NCBI GenBank assembly: GCA_025965915.1 | Contig: JAOPWA010000621.1 | Span: 1 to 38,200, forward strand | From: Dactylosporangium sp. | Lineage (GTDB): Bacteria; Actinomycetota; Actinomycetes; Mycobacteriales; Micromonosporaceae | Direction of reading: 5' to 3' | Length of the DNA stretch: 38,200 nt | Shown: positions 1 through 6,981 of the stretch, in pieces | Position numbering within the stretch: position 1 is the first letter of the stretch | How the letters are laid out: every line of letters begins with the position of its first letter | The notes under the pieces: generated by a model | Told to the model about the DNA's origin: nothing | The model's input: only the letters and a program-made list of their open reading frames with translations | The model's database searches: none | Made by a program: the position numbers and the translations under genes

Positions 1-25
1 GGTCGAATCCGGCCACCCGACCAGG

Positions 26-63
26 CCAGAGGGCATATCCCCGGGAAGGGACATGCCCTCTGG
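26..63 (-). terminator. Terminator downstream of chitinase
   Basis: A perfect 11-bp inverted repeat (CCAGAGGGCAT at 26-36, ATGCCCTCTGG at 53-63) with a 16-nt loop lies about 30 nt past the stop codon of the minus-strand chitinase. There is no T-run, as is usual for actinobacterial intrinsic terminators. Confidence 0.75.
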
Positions 64-91
64 TCATTCCTGGATCCAGCGGCTCAGATCC

Positions 92-1186
92 TCAGCAACT
101 CAGGTTGCCGCCCTCGCTGGTGCCCAGGATCTGGACGAACCTCTGGTAGGAGTTCACCCGGCTCTGCACCTGGGCAGGGTTGCGGCCGTTGCACTCCAGG
201 CTGCCGTTGATGCTTCGGATCGTCTCACCGAAGCCGCGCCCGTTGGCCATCGCGTCATGCGGCGTCATCGTGCCCGGGCCGGTCGAGGTCATCCAGTACC
301 AGATACCGGTCTTCCATGCCACCGCGGAGTCGGTCTGCACCAGGTTCGGATTGCCCAGCAGGTTGATACCGAGCGCGTCGCCCGCCGCCTTGTAGTTGAA
401 GTTCCAGCTCAGCTGGATCGGACCGCGACCGTAGTAGGCCGCCTGGCCCGCCGGGCAGCCGTATGGCTGGCTCCCATCGCAGTAGTGCGGGTAGTTCGCC
501 GTGTTCTGCTCCACGACGTGGACCAGGCCGCCGGTCTCGTGGCTGACGTTGGCCAGGAACGCGGCCGCCTCCTGCTTGCGGACCGTGTCACCGCCCGTGT
601 TCGCGAACCCGGGGTAGGCGCCCAGAGCCGCGACCAGGCCGCTGTACGTGTAGAAGGAATTCCGGTTCGGGAACATCTGGTTGAACTGCGCCTCGCTCAC
701 CACGAAGCCCGATGCGCTGGGCGGTGCGGGGTTCGGGTTCGCGGGACCACAGGGGGCCGGCTCCCAGTACCAGGTGCTGATGACCGGGTCGTAGCCCGGG
801 TTGTCGTGCTTGGCCCGGTAGGACTTGCCATCGGTGTACCTGACGATATTGCCGGCGACGTACGACCTGCCGGCCACCCACGCCGGATGGTCGCAGCCCG
901 ACCCCGGATTGGCCGGCGGCGGTGGGGGTGTTGTGGAACCACCGCATCCCCCCTGGTCTGCCCAGACGCCGGAGGCGCCGCCCGGGGTCTCGTTCTGGGT
1001 CCACCATTTCGCGGACCAGTTGTGCCCGTTGAAGGAGACGGCGGCACCGCCGGTGTACGCCGTCCCCGAGCTCCACTGGGCCGCGCAACTCGCGGCGGAA
1101 GCAGAAGCCATCGGCAGGACGACCGCCAATGCACCCGTGACCACCGCGGCAGCGGCCAGCGACACGACGAGACGTTTTCTTGGCAC
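92..1186 (-). CDS. Secreted family 19 chitinase with two chitin-binding modules
   Basis: Endochitinase that hydrolyses beta-1,4-N-acetylglucosamine polymers outside the cell. The order is a Sec signal peptide (about 1-31, basic VPRKR then a long Ala/Val core ending ASA), a CBM5/12 module (about 33-81, Trp-rich), a Pro linker, a second CBM5/12 module (about 98-146), another Pro/Asn linker, and a GH19 catalytic domain (about 160-364). The catalytic Glu is in SHETGG (residue 217) with a second in VVEQN (226), and YGRGPIQLSW is the family signature. The start is the GTG at 1186, because AAGGAG lies about 8 nt upstream and the signal peptide begins directly after it; a longer open frame to 1303 adds residues that do not look secretory. 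This is the Streptomyces ChiC/ChiF type of architecture. It is unrelated to the catabolic island downstream. Confidence 0.95.
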   Translation of the reverse strand: MPRKRLVVSLAAAAVVTGALAVVLPMASASAASCAAQWSSGTAYTGGAAVSFNGHNWSAKWWTQNETPGGASGVWADQGGCGGSTTPPPPPANPGSGCDHPAWVAGRSYVAGNIVRYTDGKSYRAKHDNPGYDPVISTWYWEPAPCGPANPNPAPPSASGFVVSEAQFNQMFPNRNSFYTYSGLVAALGAYPGFANTGGDTVRKQEAAAFLANVSHETGGLVHVVEQNTANYPHYCDGSQPYGCPAGQAAYYGRGPIQLSWNFNYKAAGDALGINLLGNPNLVQTDSAVAWKTGIWYWMTSTGPGTMTPHDAMANGRGFGETIRSINGSLECNGRNPAQVQSRVNSYQRFVQILGTSEGGNLSC

Positions 1187-1515
1187 TTGATCACTCCTTC
1201 GCGCGGGCAGGAGCCGCACGACATCGACGACAGGACCGGATCCGTACGTGAGCTGGCGCGCCACCTCATTCGAAATGGCCGCCACCGGATCGAAGGAACT
1301 CAACCTGATCGATCGACACCGGTCAAGGTATAGGTAACATTCTTAAAAGAACTTTCATCCCATCCGCGCAACCGACGGTCGTCGATGAGTCCTGAGCCGG
1401 GCGGCCTCAACGTGTCCTCGGGCTTGCCTCGGGTCCAAATGAGGCGCCCCAACCTTTCACCTGGATGTTGCCATCGAGGTATCTACATCCATCACATAGC
1501 CGCTACGGTCCTCAC
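1187..1515. promoter_or_regulatory. Divergent intergenic region with AT-rich promoter patch
   Basis: This 329-bp region separates the chitinase and the secreted phosphodiesterase. It contains a conspicuously AT-rich patch around 1328-1360 with the inverted repeat TTCTT-AA-AAGAA at 1340-1351, likely promoter or operator DNA for the chitinase. I see no DasR-type site and none of the direct repeats known from Streptomyces chitinase promoters. No small gene is supported. Confidence 0.35.
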
Positions 1516-2529
1516 ATGCGGACGCGAACTCTCCTCACGGTGGCCGGACTGGCCGCCGCGCTCGTGGTCGGATCGGCTGGCAACGCCCACGCGGCATCCG
1601 ACCCCAGGCAGTCGCACACGACTACCGTCGGCGTGCACAACGCCTACCAGAAGGCCACGTTCCCCTATCTCGCCGACGCGCTCGACTCCGGCGCGGGCCT
1701 GATCGAGCTCGACGTATGGGTCGACTCGCGGAGCCGGCAGTGGCGGGTCAATCACGAACTGTTCGGCCAGAGCAACAACTGCACCTCCGACGGCCTGCGT
1801 ACGGGAAACCGCGACCGCGGGCTCACGGAGTGCCTGGCCAACATGAAGCTCTGGCATGACGTCAACCCGGGCCACCGGCCGATCATCATCAAGGTCGAGT
1901 TCAAGAACGGGTTCGACAGCCGGGTGGGCCTGGGGCCGGCCGACTTCGACCGACTGGTTGCGGCCAGGCTCGGCGACGCGATCTACCGCCCCGCCGACCT
2001 CCTCGGCAACTACCGCACGCTCGACGAGGCGGCCCTCGCCGACAACTGGGCCACCAGGTCGCAGTTGGCCGGGAAGTTCCTGTTCGAGATCATTCCCGGG
2101 ACGTTCGAGCGACAGAATCCATTCGATCACTTGTGGACAGACACCGAGTACGCGACGTACCTGCGTGATCTCGCCACGGCGGGGCGGGTCGGCTCGGCGC
2201 AGTCGTTCCCTGCGGTGCTGGATGCGGCCAGCGGTGACCCGCGTACCCGCTACCCCGACCCGGCAATCCGGCCGTGGTTCGTATTCTTCGACGGCTCGGC
2301 CTCGGCCTATGTGGGGGGCGGGATCGACGCGACGTGGTACGACAGCCGGCACTACCATCTGATCATGACGGACGCGGCCGCCGTGGCGCCGCCGATCGAC
2401 TCCACGCATCCGAGCGCGGCCGAGGCATCGGCCCGCGTGGCACTTCTGGCGCGGGCGCACGCCAGCGTCGTCACCGCCGACTGGTCCAGCCTGCCGCAGG
2501 TGCTCGCCATGGTGGCGCCACGCGGATGA
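1516..2529 (+). CDS. Secreted PI-PLC-like phosphodiesterase
   Basis: Probable extracellular phosphodiesterase of the phosphatidylinositol-specific phospholipase C fold, in the Ca2+-dependent PI-PLC (PLC-C1-like) group. The precursor is 337 aa with a signal peptide of about 26 residues (MRTRTLL, hydrophobic core, NAHA cleavage). The two TIM-barrel histidines are visible: His41 in GVHNAYQ and His80 in VNHELF, with acidic residues Glu64 and Asp66 in IELDVW likely to bind metal. The ATG at 1516 is chosen because the signal peptide starts there; an in-frame ATG 51 nt upstream only adds a hydrophilic leader. No strong Shine-Dalgarno is seen, so the start is moderately certain. It is a single gene with its own terminator. 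The substrate (lipid, GPI or other phosphodiester) is not determined. Confidence 0.8.
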   Translation: MRTRTLLTVAGLAAALVVGSAGNAHAASDPRQSHTTTVGVHNAYQKATFPYLADALDSGAGLIELDVWVDSRSRQWRVNHELFGQSNNCTSDGLRTGNRDRGLTECLANMKLWHDVNPGHRPIIIKVEFKNGFDSRVGLGPADFDRLVAARLGDAIYRPADLLGNYRTLDEAALADNWATRSQLAGKFLFEIIPGTFERQNPFDHLWTDTEYATYLRDLATAGRVGSAQSFPAVLDAASGDPRTRYPDPAIRPWFVFFDGSASAYVGGGIDATWYDSRHYHLIMTDAAAVAPPIDSTHPSAAEASARVALLARAHASVVTADWSSLPQVLAMVAPRG

Positions 2530-2547
2530 CGGGTCGACGTTCCGCGC

Positions 2548-2580
2548 CGGTGCGGGTGCCTCTCCGGGGCACCCGCACCG
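2548..2580 (+). terminator. Terminator after PI-PLC-like gene
   Basis: A perfect 13-bp stem (CGGTGCGGGTGCC at 2548-2560, its complement at 2568-2580) with a 7-nt loop lies 18 nt after the stop codon. It is GC-rich without a T-tract. Confidence 0.8.
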
Positions 2581-2689
2581 CGGGTACGTGCCGACTGCGA
2601 TCGTGGCGACCACGCCGGGCTGTGGCACTAGGATCGTTGGCGAGCCAGGTCGGGTCGCACCCGACCGTCCAGCCGTTGAGAGAGATTCA

Positions 2690-3022
2690 ATGATCTTCAT
2701 CACCGCGAAGTTCCGAGTGCTGCCAGAGCACGCCGACCAGTGGCCCGAGATCGCCGACGAGTTCACTCAGGCGACTCGCGGTGAGGCGGGCTGCTTGTGG
2801 TTCGACTGGTCTCGCAGCGTCGAGGACCCGACGGAGTACGTCTTGATCGAGGCTTTTCGCGATGATGAGGCCGGGGGAGCGCATGTCCGGTCCGAACACT
2901 TCAGGAAGGCGCAACAGACGCTTCCACCCCACCTCGCCGAGACGCCTCGAATCGTCAACATGACGATTCCGCAAGACGACTGGTCCCTTCTTGGCGAGAT
3001 GGCAGTGCCCGATCAGAGTTGA
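2690..3022 (+). CDS. Antibiotic biosynthesis monooxygenase (ABM) domain protein
   Basis: A small 110-aa cytoplasmic protein of the ABM/YgiN dimeric ferredoxin-like family, whose members act as cofactor-free quinol or polyketide monooxygenases or heme-degrading enzymes. The diagnostic pattern is present: MIFITAKFRV first strand, then EAGCLWFDWSRS, then EYVLIEAFRDD and SEHFRKAQ, the usual order around the substrate pocket. The start at 2690 follows a purine-rich GAGAGAG and gives the normal family length; the open frame further upstream has no family similarity. It stands alone downstream of the PI-PLC terminator. Substrate unknown. Confidence 0.8.
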   Translation: MIFITAKFRVLPEHADQWPEIADEFTQATRGEAGCLWFDWSRSVEDPTEYVLIEAFRDDEAGGAHVRSEHFRKAQQTLPPHLAETPRIVNMTIPQDDWSLLGEMAVPDQS

Positions 3023-3076
3023 GCCCTCGGGACCAGGGGCCTCTCGTTCGCCGACGGGGACGGCGCCTGATGGCGG

Positions 3077-3220
3077 CTCGTTCAGGCGGCTGAGGTCGGC
3101 CGTACGCGGTGCCGGCTCGGCCAGCCAGCGCTCCAGCTCCACGGTGCCGGCCGCGGTGATCTCGTAAGGCAGGAGCCGCCGGACACGCTGGCCCGGGTGG
3201 GTGGTATCCGGCTCTAGTCC
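3077..3220 (-). pseudogene. Decayed PadR-family regulator fragment
   Basis: The minus-strand reading frame contains a stretch typical of the wing and beginning of the C-terminal part of PadR regulators (HPGQRVRRLLPYEITAAG followed by VELERWLAEPAPRTADL). Neither the N-terminal recognition helix nor the C-terminal helices continue: upstream sequence is unrelated and downstream runs into the antisense of the ABM gene. I read it as a remnant of a deleted regulator. The rest of the 3023-3423 gap holds nothing else I can support except an AT-richer likely promoter at about 3300-3360 for the PRD gene. Confidence 0.5.
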
Positions 3221-3423
3221 TACCGGCCGACTGCTCGCAGGACGTTCATCAGCAGCGTCCGTACGAGCGCACGGCCAGGATCCTCCAAGGTACCGGTCAA
3301 AATCGCGCAATCATTTCGCTCGTTATTGACGCATCTGACCTTGGACTCTACTGTCGTACCGCTGCTCGGTGACAACGGCGGAGGGGTGGCCCGGCCAGGC
3401 GCCGGAGCGAGGATGGGGGACTA

Positions 3424-3819
3424 ATGGACGCGGACCTCAACCGTCGGTTTGACTTGTTCGAGCAGACCGGTCAGGTGGATCCGGACATCAGCGTGTTCGT
3501 GCGTGAGGAGCTACTGGCTCTCGAGCGGGACGGGTACGCGATCACCGACGAGACGGCGGGTGCTTTCGCCACTCATGTGCTCATGGCGCTACAGCGGTGC
3601 CGGCGTGGAGAGCCGGTCGAGCCCACGCTTGCTGAAGACGTCGTCGCGGCGGAACTGGCTCAGCGCCCGGATGCGGTCGTAGCCGCGAAGGCCTTGAATC
3701 AACGGGCCGCTGCGGTGAGCGTTGAGCTACCGGCGACCGAGGTCTCATTCGTCGCCTTGCACCTCGCGGCCCTCACGATGTCTTCCCAGTCGGTACGGCA
3801 ACCGGAAACGGAACCGTAA
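3424..3819 (+). CDS. yhfY-like: Stand-alone PRD protein (YhfY-like)
   Basis: A 131-aa cytoplasmic protein that is essentially one PTS regulation domain, normally found in antiterminators and activators such as LicT or MtlR, where PTS phosphorylation of histidines controls activity. Support comes from the helical layout, the early RFDLFEQTGQVDPDISVFVREEL segment, a central THVLMALQR with its histidine, and the late signature LPATEVSFVALHLAAL whose His is the usual second phosphosite. No DNA- or RNA-binding domain is attached. E. coli YhfY is also a lone PRD protein and sits beside YhfX, just as here YhfX follows after 255 bp. With HPr and enzyme I encoded about 22 kb away, phosphorylation by that pair is a reasonable inference. 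Confidence 0.75.
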   Translation: MDADLNRRFDLFEQTGQVDPDISVFVREELLALERDGYAITDETAGAFATHVLMALQRCRRGEPVEPTLAEDVVAAELAQRPDAVVAAKALNQRAAAVSVELPATEVSFVALHLAALTMSSQSVRQPETEP

Positions 3820-4014
3820 AACTGACATCTCCGCCGGTTGCTGGGAGCGGGTGACTGGGTACCTGGCGCTCGCCACGCTGCGTCGATCTGGCGCCCAGGG
3901 GCATCTGTCGGTGATTCCTCCCCGAGCTCGCCCGCGCCGGCGGCGAAGACCTGCTGTGCCTGGCACGCATGACAACCCGATCAGGTTCCCGATGGGCATG
4001 GACGACGAACACAC

Positions 4015-4037
4015 ATAATGACATCATGACAGGATGA
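4015..4037 (+). promoter_or_regulatory. Regulon operator O1, upstream of yhfX
   Basis: ATAATGACATCATGAC (4015-4030), with a half-site-like GGATGA following, matches the motif repeated before other operons here. It contains the dyad ATGA-CA-TCAT and overlaps a possible -10 CATAAT (4014-4019). No good -35 is seen. It lies 45 nt before the yhfX start. Confidence 0.65.
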
Positions 4038-4074
4038 CTGTGATGCGATGGTCAGCTCGCGGTGAGGAGCAGGC

Positions 4075-5265
4075 GTGTTCTTGGATGTGACCCGGCGACG
4101 TAACCCGCGGCTGATCGAGGCGGCCGTAGAGCTGCACCGTGCCGGCCGCATTCCCTCCAACTGTTACGTCGTGGACGTCGACACGGTCGCGCACAACGCC
4201 CGCGAGGTCGTTCGGGCGGCTGAGGGGAGCGGACTGCAGCTCTATCAGATGACCAAGCAGTTCGGCAGAAACCCCGTGGTTGCCCAGGCGATCGCCCAGA
4301 GCGGCATCGACAAGGTGGTTGCCGTCGACTTCGAAGAGGCGCGGCTGCTGCATCGACACGGCCTGACGATCGGGCACCTCGGGCACCTCGTGCAGGTACC
4401 TGGGAGCGAGATCGCGCGAGCAGTCGCCATGCAGCCGGAAGTAATCACCGTGTTCGGGCTTCCCCAAGCGGTGCGGGTGGCTGCCGCGGCTCATGCCGCG
4501 GGCCGCGTGCAGCCGGTGTTGATCCGGGTGGTCGGAGACGGCGACCAGTTCTACGCAGGGCAGCGAGGCGGCGTGCCGCTGGACAAGCTCGTTGAGATCG
4601 CGAGGGCGGTGCAGGCGCTCGCGGGGGTCACGGTCGCCGGCGTGACGTCGTTCCCGTGCCTGTTGTGGAACGAGGCGGCAGGCAGGCTGGATCCGACCCC
4701 CAACCTCCGAACGGTGAGCGAGGCATCCCGGCTTCTGCGTGACGCCGGGTTCGACGCTCCCGTTGTCAACGCGCCGAGCGCCACCTGCATCGCCAGCCTT
4801 GGCGTCCTGCGTGCCCACGGTGCCACCGTGGTGGAGCCCGGAAGCTGCCTCACCGGCCATACTCCGCTGCACGCCGTCAGCGACCAACCTGAGCTGCCGG
4901 CGATGGTGTATGTGACCGAGGTGACGCACCGGTCCGATGACGTGCTTTACGCGCTCGGTGGCGGTTACTACCCGCGGTCGCGGGCCAAGCAGGCGCTCGT
5001 GTTCGGGCGTGACGACGAACCGGTGCTGGCGCGGGTCGAGCTCGATCCGGCGGAGGCGATCGACTATTACGGCACTCTGCACGTCGAGCAGTCGGCCGGA
5101 GCGCAGGTAGGGGACACGGTGGTGTACGCCTTCCGGTCGCAGGTGTTCGTGAGCCGCTCGTTCGTCGCAGCCGTGACGTTCACGGCCGGCAGTCCCGAGG
5201 TCGTCGGCATCTTCGACCGTGGCGGGTTCGCGCTGGGACCCGATCTGCTACCGGTCGGCTCGTAA
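4075..5265 (+). CDS. yhfX-like: YhfX-like PLP-dependent fold-III enzyme (first copy)
   Basis: Predicted pyridoxal-phosphate enzyme of the alanine racemase/D-threonine aldolase TIM-barrel fold, 396 aa, close to the length of E. coli YhfX. Visible family features are the N-terminal barrel strand NCYVVDVDTVAHNA, the PLP-lysine candidate Lys61 in QMTKQFGRNP, the middle VAVDFEEARLLHRHG, the phosphate-binding and C-terminal EPGSCLTGHTPLHA, and LGGGYYPRSRAK in the beta domain. The start is GTG 4075 with GAGGAG 5 nt upstream. A paralogue lies at 29685, also with Lys at position 61. It is probably cotranscribed with nothing downstream, since a new promoter and operator precede the permease. The chemistry (racemase, aldolase or dehydratase) is not known for this branch. 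Confidence 0.85.
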   Translation: MFLDVTRRRNPRLIEAAVELHRAGRIPSNCYVVDVDTVAHNAREVVRAAEGSGLQLYQMTKQFGRNPVVAQAIAQSGIDKVVAVDFEEARLLHRHGLTIGHLGHLVQVPGSEIARAVAMQPEVITVFGLPQAVRVAAAAHAAGRVQPVLIRVVGDGDQFYAGQRGGVPLDKLVEIARAVQALAGVTVAGVTSFPCLLWNEAAGRLDPTPNLRTVSEASRLLRDAGFDAPVVNAPSATCIASLGVLRAHGATVVEPGSCLTGHTPLHAVSDQPELPAMVYVTEVTHRSDDVLYALGGGYYPRSRAKQALVFGRDDEPVLARVELDPAEAIDYYGTLHVEQSAGAQVGDTVVYAFRSQVFVSRSFVAAVTFTAGSPEVVGIFDRGGFALGPDLLPVGS

Positions 5266-5335
5266 TTCCTGCGCGCGGCGGCTCCTCAATGGCCGGATGG
5301 TCAGTCGGATAAACCGGACGACAGGCGTTCACCTC

Positions 5336-5367
5336 TTGTCAACCTGTCATCATGAGGTAATGATGAC
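5336..5367 (+). promoter_or_regulatory. Promoter with operator O2 before APC permease
   Basis: Perfect inverted repeat GTCATCAT (5346-5353) and ATGATGAC (5360-5367) with 6-nt spacer. Read on the minus strand it fits the island motif (ATCATTACCTCATGAT). It overlaps a candidate promoter TTGTCA (5336-5341)-N16-TAATGA (5358-5363), so occupation would block RNA polymerase. Confidence 0.75.
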
Positions 5368-5413
5368 CGCCAACAAGCGTCTGAAGACAATGTGCAGATA
5401 AGGAGGCAACGGC

Positions 5414-6883
5414 GTGGCCGACGAGGCATCCGTACGGACGTCGACGAACGACGACGGGTACGAAGAGCGGATTGAACAGGGCACGGGTGCCGGACGACTG
5501 CGTGCCGGCTCCATCGGCACCACACAGGTACTCATCATGTCGCTTGCCTTCGCCGGGCCGACGGTGAGTATCTTTTTCAACAGCGCCCCTGCGGTTGGCA
5601 ACTCCGGTGCCGCGCTGCCATTGGCATTCGTCGTCGCGGCGATCGGCGCCGTGTTTGTCGCGAACAGCGTCATCCAGTTCGCCAAGAAGCTACCGACGGC
5701 GAGCTTCGCTTACACCTTCAACGCGAACGGCCTCGGGCCGCGCTGGGGACACCTGTCGGGCTGGCTGCTGCTGCTCGGCTACGCACTCACGACACCGATG
5801 CTCTATGCGGCGACGGCACTGTGGAGTTCGCAGTTGGTGCAGGACCTGACCGGCCTCCACATCTCGTGGCACTGGTTCTTCCTGCTCTGCCTCGCCGGCA
5901 CGGTCGCACTCTCGCATTGGGGCATCCAGCAGACCACGAAGCTGAGCCTGACGCTCGTTGCCTTCGAAGTCGCGGTCGTCGTCGCGCTGTCGTTGACCAT
6001 CCTCGTCCGCGGCGGCGACAGCGGGTTGAGCGCGACTCCGTTCTCGCCGAGCGCACCCGGCGCCAGCTGGTCGGGGATCTTCCTCGCCATGGTGTTCACG
6101 GTCATGAGCTTCGTTGGCTTCGAGAACACCGCGGTGCTCGGTGAAGAGAGCCGCAACCCGCGAAGGGTGATCCCGCGGGCGACGCTCGCCGCGATCGTCG
6201 TGCTCGGCGCGTACTACATCTTCACGTCGTACGCCGAGGTGATCGGATTCGGCACCAACAACATGGACCAGATGGGCAAGTTCGACATCCCGTTCAACGG
6301 GCTCGCGCAGCGCTACTGGGGCCACGGCGCCTCGTACCTGGTCGGATTTGCCGCGGTGACCGCGCTGTTCGCCGGGGTGATCGCGTCGCACAACGCGACC
6401 ACGCGGGTGCTGTACTCGATGGGCCGCACCGGCGCCCTGCCCCGTGCCCTCGGCCGCACGCACCCCGTGCACGCGACGCCGACGGTCGCGAACGCCACCC
6501 ACGCCGTGTTCGCCCTTGTCGTCGGCGGCGGCGTCGGCCTGTGGGTGGGCCCGGGCAACGTGTGGGCGTACCTCGGCTCCTTCATGGTGCCGGCGATCAT
6601 CATCGTGTACCTGCTCGTGAACGTGTCGGTGTACCGGTACTACCGCCGCCAGCACCCGAACGAGTTCTCGTGGGTCAAGCACGCGCTGTTCCCGCTGCTG
6701 GGCACCGCCGCCATGGTGTTGCCGCTCAAGAGCGTGGTCTGGCCGGTTCCGCCGATGCCGTACCGCCTGGCCCCGTACATCGTCGGGCTCTGGATCGTCA
6801 TCGGTGTCGTGTGGATGGCGGTGCTCAAGCGGCGGCGTCCGGAGGCATTGAACGCGGCAGCCGACATCTGGAGTGCCGACTAG
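5414..6883 (+). CDS. APC-superfamily amino-acid/amine permease (first)
   Basis: A 489-aa inner-membrane secondary transporter of the amino acid-polyamine-organocation superfamily with about 12 hydrophobic segments. The conserved TM1 Gly-rich break is in AFAGPTVSIFFNSAP, the TM3 region reads FAYTFNANGLGPRWGHLSGW, and TM6 contains VMSFVGFENTAVLGEE, all standard for APC members. The GTG start at 5414 has AAGGAGG 6 nt upstream. It likely imports an amine- or amino-acid-containing compound for the pathway. A hairpin follows the gene, then a paralogous permease. A dead fragment with very similar TM3 sequence lies at 14850-14972. Confidence 0.9.
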   Translation: MADEASVRTSTNDDGYEERIEQGTGAGRLRAGSIGTTQVLIMSLAFAGPTVSIFFNSAPAVGNSGAALPLAFVVAAIGAVFVANSVIQFAKKLPTASFAYTFNANGLGPRWGHLSGWLLLLGYALTTPMLYAATALWSSQLVQDLTGLHISWHWFFLLCLAGTVALSHWGIQQTTKLSLTLVAFEVAVVVALSLTILVRGGDSGLSATPFSPSAPGASWSGIFLAMVFTVMSFVGFENTAVLGEESRNPRRVIPRATLAAIVVLGAYYIFTSYAEVIGFGTNNMDQMGKFDIPFNGLAQRYWGHGASYLVGFAAVTALFAGVIASHNATTRVLYSMGRTGALPRALGRTHPVHATPTVANATHAVFALVVGGGVGLWVGPGNVWAYLGSFMVPAIIIVYLLVNVSVYRYYRRQHPNEFSWVKHALFPLLGTAAMVLPLKSVVWPVPPMPYRLAPYIVGLWIVIGVVWMAVLKRRRPEALNAAADIWSAD

Positions 6884-6894
6884 CAGGACAACCG

Positions 6895-6924
6895 GCAGGT
6901 GCCGCGGAGTAGCGCGGTACCTGC
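6895..6924 (+). terminator. Hairpin between the two permease genes
   Basis: A 12-bp stem with one G-T pair (6895-6906 with 6913-6924, loop GAGTAG) lies 11 nt after the first permease stop. It could be a terminator or a partial terminator, as the second permease follows 58 nt later and no operator is seen between them. Confidence 0.6.
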
Positions 6925-6981
6925 GTTCCACCACTACCGATCTCCCCGGCTCGTCCCTTCGTTCCCGGAGGCAACGCCCAG

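Noticed and set aside
1187-1515. A DasR or chitinase direct-repeat operator upstream of the chitinase gene
   Set aside because: No copy of the expected TGGTCTAGACC-like palindrome or the known 12-bp direct repeats was found.
3820-4014. Small frames between the PRD gene and yhfX on either strand
   Set aside because: Arg-rich, no ribosome site, no recognisable pattern. The region is best treated as intergenic.
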